Shown here in pieces: positions 9,528-17,375 of a stretch of DNA of 64,000 bases (the stretch's first letter is position 1; each line of letters starts with the position of its first letter). The translations under genes and the position numbers were made by a program. A model generated the notes under the pieces. The model was not told the origin of the DNA and did no database searches. It saw only the letters and a program-made list of their open reading frames with translations. Origin of the DNA: Prado023 sp963706885 (GTDB taxonomy: Bacteria > Actinomycetota > Actinomycetes > S36-B12 > CAIYMF01). Location: contig CAVPNX010000031.1 of NCBI GenBank assembly GCA_963706885.1, positions 186,001 through 250,000 of the forward strand, written 5' to 3'.

Positions 9528-10241
9528 ATGAGCATGCCGTTCTACGTCTCACCCGAGCAGCTGATCAAGGACAAGGCCGACTACGCCCGCAAGGGGATCG
9601 CCCGGGGCCGCAGCGTCGTGGTGCTCCAGGTGTCCGAGGGGATCCTGCTCGTCGCGGAGAACCCGTCGCGGGCCCTGCACAAGATCAGCGAGATCTACGA
9701 CCGCATCGGCTTCGCGGCGGTGGGCAAGTACAACGAGTTCGAGAACCTGCGCGTGGCCGGCGTCCGCCTGGCCGACATGCGCGGCTACGCCTACGACCGC
9801 CGCGACGTCACCGGCCGCAGCCTGGCCAACGCCTACGCCCAGACCCTGGGCACGATCTTCACCGAGGCGGCCAAGCCCTACGAGGTGGAGCTCGTGGTCG
9901 CGGAGGTCGGGGTCGAGGCGGCCGATGACCAGATCTATCGGTTGACCTTCGACGGATCGGTCGCCGACGAGCACGGGTTCGTCGCGATGGGCGGGTCCTC
10001 GGACTCGATCGCGGCCCACCTGGCCGACAACTGGGTGGAGGGGATGACCCTCTCCCAGGGCGTGCGCCTGGCCATCGCCGCCCTGGCGCAGTCGACCACG
10101 GCGGGTCCGGCCGCGGGCTCCAGCGGCCCGCGCGAGGTGCCCCTGACCCAGCTCGAGGTGGCCCTGCTGCAGCGCGACAGGCCGCGGCGGACCTTCCGTC
10201 GCATCGGACCGAGCCGGTTGCGCGAGCTGGCTGATGGCTGA
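9528..10241 (+). CDS. prcA: 20S proteasome alpha subunit
   Basis: This is the non-catalytic ring subunit that gates the proteasome and docks ARC. The 237 residues begin MSMPFYVSPEQLIKDKADYA, a gating N-terminus followed by helix H0, then KGIARGRSVVVLQ and the conserved NPSRALHKI and RVAGVRLADMRGYAYDRRDV segments. ATG 9528 sits 4 bp after the prcB stop; a second in-frame ATG at 9534 is possible. The long open frame upstream of it is antisense or overlapping shadow. The 3' end overlaps pafA by 8 bp. Confidence 0.96.
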   Translation: MSMPFYVSPEQLIKDKADYARKGIARGRSVVVLQVSEGILLVAENPSRALHKISEIYDRIGFAAVGKYNEFENLRVAGVRLADMRGYAYDRRDVTGRSLANAYAQTLGTIFTEAAKPYEVELVVAEVGVEAADDQIYRLTFDGSVADEHGFVAMGGSSDSIAAHLADNWVEGMTLSQGVRLAIAALAQSTTAGPAAGSSGPREVPLTQLEVALLQRDRPRRTFRRIGPSRLRELADG

Positions 10242-11610
10242 TCCGCTCGCTCGGCGGATCTACGGCATCGAGACCGAGTACGGGGTCACGTGCACCTTCC
10301 GGGGCCAGCGCAGGCTGAGCCCGGACGAGGTTGCCCGCTACCTGTTCCGCCGCGTGGTGGCCTGGGGGCGCAGCTCGAACGTGTTCCTGCGCAACGGGGC
10401 GCGGCTGTACCTCGATGTGGGAAGCCACCCCGAGTACGCCACCGGCGAGTGCGACGACCTGCGTGAGCTGGTCATCCACGACCGGGCCGGTGAGCGCATC
10501 GTGGAGGGCCTCGTCGCCGACGCCCAGCGCCGCCTGGCCGACGAGGGCATCGACGGGGACATCTACCTGTTCAAGAACAACACGGACTCGGCCGGGAACT
10601 CCTACGGCTGCCACGAGAACTACCTGATCGGGCGGACGGGGGAGTTCTCCAAGGTCTCCGACGCCCTCATCCCGTTCCTGGTGACCCGGCAGCTGATCGC
10701 CGGTGCCGGCAAGGTGCTTCCCACGCCGCGCGGGACAACCTTCTGCCTGAGCCAGCGGGCGGAGCACATCTGGGAGGGGGTCTCCTCGGCGACCACCCGC
10801 TCCCGGCCGATCATCAACACCCGCGACGAGCCGCACGCCGACGCCGAGCGCTTCCGCCGACTCCACGTGATCGTCGGGGACTCCAACATGAGCCAGACGA
10901 CGACGCTGCTGAAGGTGGGCAGCGCGGACCTGGTGCTGCGGATGCTGGAGTCGGGGGTGAGCATCCGCGACCACACCCTGGAGAACCCGATCCGGGCGAT
11001 CCGCGAGATCAGCCACGACCTGACCGGCTCCCGGGCCGTCCGGCTGGCCAACGGCAGGATGCTCTCGGCCTGGCAGATCCAGGCCGACTACCTCGAGCGG
11101 GTGGAGCTGTTCGCGCAGAGCAGCGGCCTGGCCCAGGTGCCGATCTACGCCCGGGTCCTGGACCTGTGGCGGCGCACCCTCACCGCAGTCTCGACCGACG
11201 ACCTCGGAGCGGTGGACACCGAGATCGACTGGGTGATCAAGCACCGGCTCCTGCAGCGCTACATCGACCGCCACGACCTGTCGTGGAGCTCGCCGCGGAT
11301 CGCCCAGCTGGACCTGGCCTACCACGACATCTCGCGCACCCGTGGGCTGTTCAACCTGCTGGAGGCCAAGGGGATGGCGGCCACGGTGGCCGACGACATC
11401 GAGGTGTTCGCCGCGAAGTCCACGCCGCCGCAGAACACCCGGGCCCGCCTGCGCGGGGAGTTCATCACCGCGGCCACGGCGGCCCGCCGGGACTTCACCG
11501 TGGACTGGGTGCACCTCAAGCTCAATGACCAGGCCCAGCGAACCGTGCTCTGCAAGGACCCGTTCAAGGCCGTCGATGAGCGGGTGGCGCGACTCATCGA
11601 GTCGATGTGA
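10234..11610 (+). CDS. pafA: Pup--protein ligase PafA
   Basis: PafA uses ATP to phosphorylate the C-terminal glutamate of Pup and joins it to a substrate lysine. The 458 residues share the carboxylate-amine ligase fold with Dop: IYGIETEYGVTCTF at the start, LFKNNTDSAGNSYGCHENYL, and RPIINTRDEPHADAERF. It lacks the Dop-loop insertion seen in the Dop of this locus around residues 40-80. The gene overlaps prcA by 8 bp. It is followed 44 bp downstream by the FKBP lipoprotein gene. Confidence 0.96.
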   Translation: MADPLARRIYGIETEYGVTCTFRGQRRLSPDEVARYLFRRVVAWGRSSNVFLRNGARLYLDVGSHPEYATGECDDLRELVIHDRAGERIVEGLVADAQRRLADEGIDGDIYLFKNNTDSAGNSYGCHENYLIGRTGEFSKVSDALIPFLVTRQLIAGAGKVLPTPRGTTFCLSQRAEHIWEGVSSATTRSRPIINTRDEPHADAERFRRLHVIVGDSNMSQTTTLLKVGSADLVLRMLESGVSIRDHTLENPIRAIREISHDLTGSRAVRLANGRMLSAWQIQADYLERVELFAQSSGLAQVPIYARVLDLWRRTLTAVSTDDLGAVDTEIDWVIKHRLLQRYIDRHDLSWSSPRIAQLDLAYHDISRTRGLFNLLEAKGMAATVADDIEVFAAKSTPPQNTRARLRGEFITAATAARRDFTVDWVHLKLNDQAQRTVLCKDPFKAVDERVARLIESM

Positions 11611-11654
11611 CCCGTGATTCGGCGCTCGCGGGTCCGGCGATTAGAGTTCGCCGG

Positions 11655-12260
11655 GTGAATCGTGGAATCGCCGCGCCGATGCGCGCCCTTGCCCTGACCA
11701 TCGCGGGCCTCGCCCTGCTCACCGGCTGCTGGACGGGGTCGGACGACGCAGCGACCTCGACACCGCAGCCCTCGAGCCCGGCGGTGACCGAACCCGCTGT
11801 GGCGGCACCCGTTCCCGTCTGCCCGGCGGGCTCCCCGACCGAGAGCACCTACGAGTGCCAGGGCGTGACGGTCACCGGGGAGAAGGACGCCGAGCCCACC
11901 ATCACCCTCGCACCGGACTTCGGGCCCGCCACGGAGCTGGCGGTGGCCGACGTGTACGAGGGTTCCGGCGAGGCCGTGGCCGCTGGCGCCACGGTCACTG
12001 TGAACTACGTCGGGGTCGGCCAGCAGTCCGGCCAGGTCTTCGACTCGTCGTGGCAGCGCGGGCAGCCCGCGACCTTCCCGCTGGACGGCGTGATCCAGGG
12101 CTGGTCCGAGGGGCTGGTCGGGATGCAGCCCGGTGGTCGGCGCCTGCTGATCATCCCCGCCGAGCTGGCCTACGGCGACGCCGGTGCGGGGGCCGACATC
12201 GCCCCCGGCGAGACCCTGGTCTTCGTCGTCGACCTGATCGAGGCGACCCCGGCCGCCTGA
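11655..12260 (+). CDS. FKBP-type peptidyl-prolyl isomerase lipoprotein
   Basis: The 201-residue protein starts at a GTG chosen because it directly precedes a signal peptide (MRALALTIAGLALLTGC) with lipobox LLTGC, so it should be lipid-anchored outside the membrane. A Ser/Thr/Pro-rich linker leads to one FKBP domain, with VTVNYVG, FDSSW, IQGWSEGLVGMQPGGRR and LIIPAELAYG. It would catalyse proline isomerisation in secreted proteins. It pairs with a cytoplasmic FKBP gene 52 bp downstream, an arrangement common near actinobacterial pafA. Confidence 0.9.
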   Translation: MNRGIAAPMRALALTIAGLALLTGCWTGSDDAATSTPQPSSPAVTEPAVAAPVPVCPAGSPTESTYECQGVTVTGEKDAEPTITLAPDFGPATELAVADVYEGSGEAVAAGATVTVNYVGVGQQSGQVFDSSWQRGQPATFPLDGVIQGWSEGLVGMQPGGRRLLIIPAELAYGDAGAGADIAPGETLVFVVDLIEATPAA

Positions 12261-12312
12261 TCCGGGCCCTGATCCCCGAGACCGATCCCCGTACGAATCC
12301 GAGAGGAACCCC

Positions 12313-12681
12313 ATGGCTGACCTGACCAAGCCCGAGATCGACTTCCCGGAGGGCCCTGCGCCCACGGACCTCGTCATCCGCGACATCGTCGTGGGCGAGG
12401 GTGCCGAGGCTGTCCCGGGCGCCCGCGTGACCGTGCACTACCTCGGCGTCGAGTACGACACGGGCGACCAGTTCGACGCCTCGTGGGACCGCGGCGAGTC
12501 GATCACCTTCCCGCTGTCGGGCCTCATCCAGGGCTGGCAGGACGGCATCCCCGGCATGCGCGTGGGCGGGCGGCGCGAGCTGGTCATCCCGCCGCGGCTG
12601 GCCTACGGCGAGAACGGCCGGCACGCGCTGGCGGGCAAGACCCTGATCTTCGTGATCGACCTGCTCGCCGTCACCAGCTGA
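12313..12681 (+). CDS. FKBP-type peptidyl-prolyl cis-trans isomerase (cytoplasmic)
   Basis: A 122-residue single-domain FKBP without a signal peptide. The active-site elements are FDASWDRGE, SGLIQGWQDGIPGMRVGGRR and LVIPPRLAYGENG. It closely resembles the domain of the preceding lipoprotein, so the two genes may stem from duplication. A GAGAGGAA purine run stands before the ATG. It precedes the pafBC fusion by 30 bp. Confidence 0.92.
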   Translation: MADLTKPEIDFPEGPAPTDLVIRDIVVGEGAEAVPGARVTVHYLGVEYDTGDQFDASWDRGESITFPLSGLIQGWQDGIPGMRVGGRRELVIPPRLAYGENGRHALAGKTLIFVIDLLAVTS

Positions 12682-12711
12682 CATGCCCGCGTCAGCGCTC
12701 GAGGTTCGCTG

Positions 12712-14703
12712 ATGGTCGGGCCCCCGGCGGGCGGGGAGGTCCAGCCCTACAGCAAGGCTGAGCGCCTGCTCAACCTGTTGATGGCCCTGCGCGGGACCCG
12801 CGTCGGCCTGGACCGGGAGCACATCCGCACCGTCGTGCGGGGGTACAACCCGCAGGCCTCCTCCGAGGCCTTCGAGCGGATGTTCGAGCGTGACAAGGAC
12901 GAGCTGCGCGCCATGGGGGTCCCGGTCGTCACGCTCACCGACGCCTCCGGGGTCGTGACCGGCTACCGGATCGAGGGGGACTGGACCCTGCCGCCCCTGG
13001 ACCTGACCCGCGGCGAGCTGGCCCTGCTCGGCCTCGCCGCCCGCGTCTGGCAGCGCGCCGACCTGGCTCCCGCGGCGCTCAACGCCCTGCGCAAGGTGGA
13101 GGCCCAGCTCGGGATGCGCTCCACCGATCAGGGGTCGGCGCCGATCGCGGGGCTGTCCCTGGACTCCCCGGCCCTGCACGCCCTCATCGAGGCGTGCAGC
13201 ACCCGGACAGCCGTGACCTTCACCTACCGCAAGTCCCCCGACGCGCTGGAGGAGACCCGACACGTCCAGCCCTGGGGCACCGTGTGGTGGCGTGCGCACT
13301 GGTACCTGGTGGGCTTCGACACCGACCGGGACGGCGTGCGGGTGTTCCGGGCGTCGCGGATCGAGGGCCAGGTGCGCCATGACCCGGCAGGGCAGTCCTA
13401 CGAGGTGCCCGCGGGCTTCGACGCCGCGGAGGCGATCGGCCAGTTCGCACGCAGCGACGCCGTCCTGGTCGATCTCGCGCTGGAGCCCGGGGTCGCTGCG
13501 GCACTGCGCCTGCGCGCCGAGTCCCGCGGCCAGGACGCTGACGGCCGCGACCTGGTGGCGCTCCCGGTCGAGGACCTGGCCTCCGGGGTCGCCTCGGTCC
13601 TGGCCTACGGGACCGGCGCCCGCGTCCTGGGCCCGCCCGAGGCAGTCGCTGAGGCCGTGGCCCAGCTCGATGCCCTCCTCGCAGCCCTGCAGGCACCGGC
13701 GCCGACGGCCGGCCGCCCGCTCACGGCGGGCGCGCTGCCCGGAGGCCCGGGCTCCGCGCAGTTCACCCGCCTGCTCGCACTCGTGCCGTGGCTGGCCGCC
13801 AACAGCGGCGTGCGGGTGTCCGACGCCGCCGACCACTTCGGCATCACGCAGGAGCAGCTGATGGCCGACCTCGGGTCGGTCATCACGTCCGGGGCCGACG
13901 ACTGGACGCTGTTCGACATCCAGTACTGGGAGGACGGGGGCGAGATCCAGGTCATCGACGCCCTGGACCTCGATGCGCCGCTGACCCTCACGCCCGACGA
14001 GGGGTTCGCCCTGATCGTGGCGCTCAACGCCCTGGCCACGGTCCCCGGGGGGGCTGACAGCGACGAGCTTGCCTCCGTGACCGCCAAGCTCGCCGGAGCC
14101 CTCGGGCACCACGCGCCGGCCCCCGGCGTCCTGGCCGTGCGCGTCGACCTGCCCGCGAGGATCGTGACCCCGGTCGAGCAGGCGCTGGCCACCGACCGGG
14201 CCGTCCACCTGACCTACGTGGGGGCGGTCCGCGACGAGGTGACCGACCGGGTCGTCGATCCGCTCGGGGTCGTCGTGGTGGACGGGTACGCCTACGTGCG
14301 CGGCTACTGCAGGTCGGCGGGCGGGTTGCGGATGTTCCGCGTGGACCGGATCCGGTCCATCGAGGTCGACGACCTCCCGGCGCGGGCGGTCGAGGAGCCC
14401 GCGGAGGTCGAGCCGATGGCTGTGGTCCTGGGCTCCACCGGCAGGACGGTGCTCGTCGACGTCCCGGCCGGCGCGCCCCTGCTGGATCGCCATCCCGTCA
14501 CCCGCAGGTGGGCACTGCCCGGGGGTGGGGTGCGTGCGGAGCTCCCCGTGGGTGACTTCACCTGGGCGCGACGCCTGGTCCTGGGATCTGCGGGGACCGT
14601 CGTGCTGCGCGAGCCGGACTGGCTGCGGACCGAGCTGATCGCCACCGTGGCCGCGGCGCGCCCGCTGCACGAGCGCAGAAATGGATGGGTCCGGAACCCC
14701 TGA
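12712..14703 (+). CDS. pafBC: PafB-PafC fusion: tandem WYL-domain transcriptional regulator
   Basis: Mycobacterial PafB and PafC are separate WYL proteins that together activate the LexA/RecA-independent DNA-damage response. Here a single 663-residue ORF carries both. The first half starts with a winged-helix region (KAERLLNLLMALRGTRVGL) and a WYL domain (AVTFTYRKSPDALEETRHVQP). A second helix-turn-helix (LLALVPWLAANSGVRVSDAA) begins near residue 347, and a second WYL domain (AVHLTYVGAVRDEVTDRVVDP) follows near residue 500. Fused versions are known in some actinobacteria. No frameshift is involved. Confidence 0.9.
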   Translation: MVGPPAGGEVQPYSKAERLLNLLMALRGTRVGLDREHIRTVVRGYNPQASSEAFERMFERDKDELRAMGVPVVTLTDASGVVTGYRIEGDWTLPPLDLTRGELALLGLAARVWQRADLAPAALNALRKVEAQLGMRSTDQGSAPIAGLSLDSPALHALIEACSTRTAVTFTYRKSPDALEETRHVQPWGTVWWRAHWYLVGFDTDRDGVRVFRASRIEGQVRHDPAGQSYEVPAGFDAAEAIGQFARSDAVLVDLALEPGVAAALRLRAESRGQDADGRDLVALPVEDLASGVASVLAYGTGARVLGPPEAVAEAVAQLDALLAALQAPAPTAGRPLTAGALPGGPGSAQFTRLLALVPWLAANSGVRVSDAADHFGITQEQLMADLGSVITSGADDWTLFDIQYWEDGGEIQVIDALDLDAPLTLTPDEGFALIVALNALATVPGGADSDELASVTAKLAGALGHHAPAPGVLAVRVDLPARIVTPVEQALATDRAVHLTYVGAVRDEVTDRVVDPLGVVVVDGYAYVRGYCRSAGGLRMFRVDRIRSIEVDDLPARAVEEPAEVEPMAVVLGSTGRTVLVDVPAGAPLLDRHPVTRRWALPGGGVRAELPVGDFTWARRLVLGSAGTVVLREPDWLRTELIATVAAARPLHERRNGWVRNP

Positions 14704-14813
14704 GTAGTTGCATCACCACCCTCCGCGGTCACATGATGCCTCCGGGGCCCTCAAGTCCACGGTTGTGGGCACCGATGGCTGTGGCATCCAGGCAGTGCGA
14801 GGAGGTGGATGTG

Positions 14814-15152
14814 ATGACGACCATCAAGGCGACGTGCCCGCAGTGCGGTGATGTCGACCTGGTCCCGGCTGATGTCCGCGTGACCGTGGCGCGGGAGCTC
14901 GGCTGGTCCACCTACACGTTCACGTGCGCCGGGTGTGCCGACAGCATCTGCAAGGCCGCCGATGAGGACGTCGTGCAGCTCCTGACGGGTGCCGGGGTCC
15001 GGGTGGAGCACCTCGCGATCCCGCTGGAGTACCTCGAGTCCCGGGTGATCGAGCGGACCTGCTCGCCGCTGACGCGCGACCACCTGCTCGACTTCGCCCT
15101 GTGGCTGGCCTCGGCCGACGACATCGTGATGGCGGCTGACCAGGAGGTCTGA
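14814..15152 (+). CDS. Small zinc-ribbon-like protein of unknown function
   Basis: This 112-residue protein has CPQCG near residue 8 and CAGC near residue 43, suggesting one zinc-binding ribbon. Between them is a beta-rich stretch (DLVPADVRVTVARELGWSTYTF), and the C-terminal half is helical. AGGAGG lies 8 bp before ATG 14814; GTG 14811 is an equally placed alternative. It sits between pafBC and tatA. I do not recognise a named family; the GTG or ATG alternative affects only one residue. Confidence 0.75.
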   Translation: MTTIKATCPQCGDVDLVPADVRVTVARELGWSTYTFTCAGCADSICKAADEDVVQLLTGAGVRVEHLAIPLEYLESRVIERTCSPLTRDHLLDFALWLASADDIVMAADQEV

Positions 15153-15246
15153 GCGCGCCGCGAACGGGTAGGGATTGGGCAGCGGGCAGCGGTCGTCGTA
15201 CGCTCTTCCCATCCCGTGAGTGCGGGTCTCGACGCAGGAGGGTCCC

Positions 15247-15600
15247 ATGCCCAACATCCGCGGCCCCGAGCTGCTCATCCTCGTCCTCGTCATCGTGCTG
15301 CTCTTCGGCGCCAAGCGCCTGCCGGACGCGGCCCGCAGCGTGGGACGCTCGCTGAGGATCTTCAAGGCCGAGACCAAGGGCCTGGTGGACGGGGAGGTGG
15401 CGCCCGACTCGGCCGACGCGTCGGCTGCCGCGAACGCCACACCCGAGGCCCCCGCCGCGCCTGCCGCGCTGCCGCCGGCCCAGCCCGCGGGCACATCGGC
15501 GGTCCCGGCCGGTGAGCCGCCCGCCGCCGAACACGCCCTGGCGCCGCAGGCTGAGCCCTCGGCGCCCTCGCTGCAGTCGCAGCCCCCCAGCCAGGCGTGA
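15247..15600 (+). CDS. tatA: Twin-arginine translocase subunit TatA
   Basis: TatA polymerises to form the pore through which folded proteins cross the membrane. The 117 residues show the short transmembrane helix PELLILVLVIVLLFG, the hinge AKRLPDAARSVGRS, and an amphipathic helix ending in FKAE. A long Ala/Pro-rich tail follows. ATG 15247 gives the standard N-terminus MPNIRGPELL; upstream in-frame GTG codons lack support. Its stop overlaps the tatC start by 4 bp (GTGA). No tatB is adjacent, which is usual in actinobacteria. Confidence 0.94.
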   Translation: MPNIRGPELLILVLVIVLLFGAKRLPDAARSVGRSLRIFKAETKGLVDGEVAPDSADASAAANATPEAPAAPAALPPAQPAGTSAVPAGEPPAAEHALAPQAEPSAPSLQSQPPSQA

Positions 15601-16439
15601 GCGCACCGCCCGTGCCCGGCGGAACCAAGGGCCGCAGCACGAACGCCGAGGCGGCCATGCCGCTGCGCGAGCACCTCGGGGAGCTGCGCTCGCGGTTGGT
15701 GAAGTCGCTGGTCGCGATCTCGGTCGGCATGGCGGTGGCCTGGTTCTTCTACGACGAGGTCTTCGCGGTCATCCGCGCACCCTTCGACGCCGTGGTGGAG
15801 GCCGCTGCCGCCGACGGCCGGGACATGACCCTGGCGTTCACCGGCGTCGCCGACCCGTTCGTGATGCAGCTGAAGGTGGCCGGTGTCGTCGGGATCCTGC
15901 TGGCGACCCCCGTCTGGCTGTACCAGCTGTGGCGGTTCGTGACCCCGGGCCTGCACCGCCACGAGCGCCGTTGGGCGCTGGGCTTCGCGGTCGTGGCCAC
16001 GCCGATGTTCCTCGGCGGGGCGGCGCTGGCGTACTGGGTCATGCCCCAGGGCCTGGAGATCCTGCTCGGGTTCACCCCGGAGAACATCGAGAACATCATC
16101 TCGGTCGACCGGTACCTGTCGTTCTTCCTGCGGATGATGCTGGTCTTCGGCCTGGGGTTCATGCTGCCGCTGCTGGTCGTGGGCCTGAACTTCGCCGGAG
16201 TGCTGTCCGCCCAGCGGCTGTGGTCGTGGTGGCGGTGGGTCGTGCTGGGAGTTGTCGTGTTCGCGGCCGTGGCCACGCCCACCGGGGACCCGTTCAACCT
16301 GGCGATCCTGGCCGCACCGATGCTGCTGCTGATGCTGCTCGCCGGCCTCGTGGCCTGGCTGAACGACCGCCGCCGGGCACGGCGGCGGGAGGCCGTGCCG
16401 CAGTGGGACGACGACGAGACATCGCCGTTGGACGCCTGA
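15597..16439 (+). CDS. tatC: Twin-arginine translocase subunit TatC
   Basis: TatC is the receptor for twin-arginine signal peptides. The 280-residue protein has the conserved N-terminal MPLREHLGELRSRLVKS, with the glutamate that contacts the signal peptide, followed by six predicted membrane spans including FVTPGLHRHERRW. The C-terminus is a charged cytoplasmic tail. The GTG start overlaps the tatA stop (GTGA), so the two are translationally coupled. Confidence 0.95.
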   Translation: MSAPPVPGGTKGRSTNAEAAMPLREHLGELRSRLVKSLVAISVGMAVAWFFYDEVFAVIRAPFDAVVEAAAADGRDMTLAFTGVADPFVMQLKVAGVVGILLATPVWLYQLWRFVTPGLHRHERRWALGFAVVATPMFLGGAALAYWVMPQGLEILLGFTPENIENIISVDRYLSFFLRMMLVFGLGFMLPLLVVGLNFAGVLSAQRLWSWWRWVVLGVVVFAAVATPTGDPFNLAILAAPMLLLMLLAGLVAWLNDRRRARRREAVPQWDDDETSPLDA

Positions 16440-16471
16440 GGCCGCGGCCTGCTGCAGTAGCGTGCACCCCT

Positions 16472-17365
16472 GTGGAGCGCAGAATCGGTGTCCTGGTCAA
16501 TCCCACGTCCGGTGCAGGACGGGTGGGCCGGCACAGTGCCGCAGTCCTGCGCGGGTTGGCCAGCAGGGGCGACCACGTCGTCGCGATCCAGGGGGAGTCC
16601 GCCCACGAGGCAGATGTCCTGCTCGAGCAGGCGATGGCCGAGGGCCTGGACATCGTGGTGGCCGTCGGTGGCGACGGCACGGTGCACCAGGCGCTGCAGG
16701 CGGTGGTCGGCACCGACACCGCCCTGGGGATCGTTCCGCTGGGCACCGGCAACGATGCCGCCAACTCGGTCGGCCTGAGCCGGATGAGCCCGGAGGCGGC
16801 CGTCGCGGTGATCCTGGCGGGCAACCAGCGGCCCTTCGACGTCGGGCGGATCGAGGCTGAGGACGGGACGGTCCGGCACTTCCTGTGCGTGATGAGCTCC
16901 GGGTTCGACTCGAGTGTCAACGAGCGGGCCAACGAGATGACCTGGCCCAGTGGCACCGCGCTCTACATCCGGGCGATGCTGGCCGTCCTGCGCACGTTCC
17001 GACCGATCCCGTACCGTGCTGAGCTGGACGGCGAGCCGGTGGTGGATGACGGGATGCTCGTGTCCCTGGGCAATGGACCGTCCTTCGGCGGCGGGATGCA
17101 GGTCTGCGCGGGTGCTGACATGCACGACGGCCTGCTGGACCTGATCTGGGTGCACACCCTCTCGCGCACCGCGCTGCTCACGGTCTTCCCGAAGGTGTAC
17201 TCCGGCACCCACCTGGCGCATCCGGCCGTGGAGTCGCGCCGGGTGTCCACGGCGATCCTCGATGCGCCGGGCCAGATCGCCTACGCCGACGGGGAGCGCG
17301 TCGCGCCCCTGCCCGTGACCGTCACGGCCGTGCCGGACGGGGTGCAGGTGCTCGTACCCCGGTAG
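16472..17365 (+). CDS. Diacylglycerol kinase family lipid kinase (DagK/YegS type)
   Basis: The conserved protein begins at GTG 16472 (297 residues), although the frame is open far upstream across tatC. It has the lipid-kinase signature: NPTSGAG near the N-terminus, the nucleotide loop VAVGGDGTVHQAL near 65-77, and PLGTGNDAA near 90. It phosphorylates a lipid such as diacylglycerol or sphingosine-like substrates, recycling membrane lipid intermediates. The next gene, a helicase, starts 10 bp after its stop. Confidence 0.9.
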   Translation: MERRIGVLVNPTSGAGRVGRHSAAVLRGLASRGDHVVAIQGESAHEADVLLEQAMAEGLDIVVAVGGDGTVHQALQAVVGTDTALGIVPLGTGNDAANSVGLSRMSPEAAVAVILAGNQRPFDVGRIEAEDGTVRHFLCVMSSGFDSSVNERANEMTWPSGTALYIRAMLAVLRTFRPIPYRAELDGEPVVDDGMLVSLGNGPSFGGGMQVCAGADMHDGLLDLIWVHTLSRTALLTVFPKVYSGTHLAHPAVESRRVSTAILDAPGQIAYADGERVAPLPVTVTAVPDGVQVLVPR

Positions 17366-17375
17366 CGTCAGCCCC

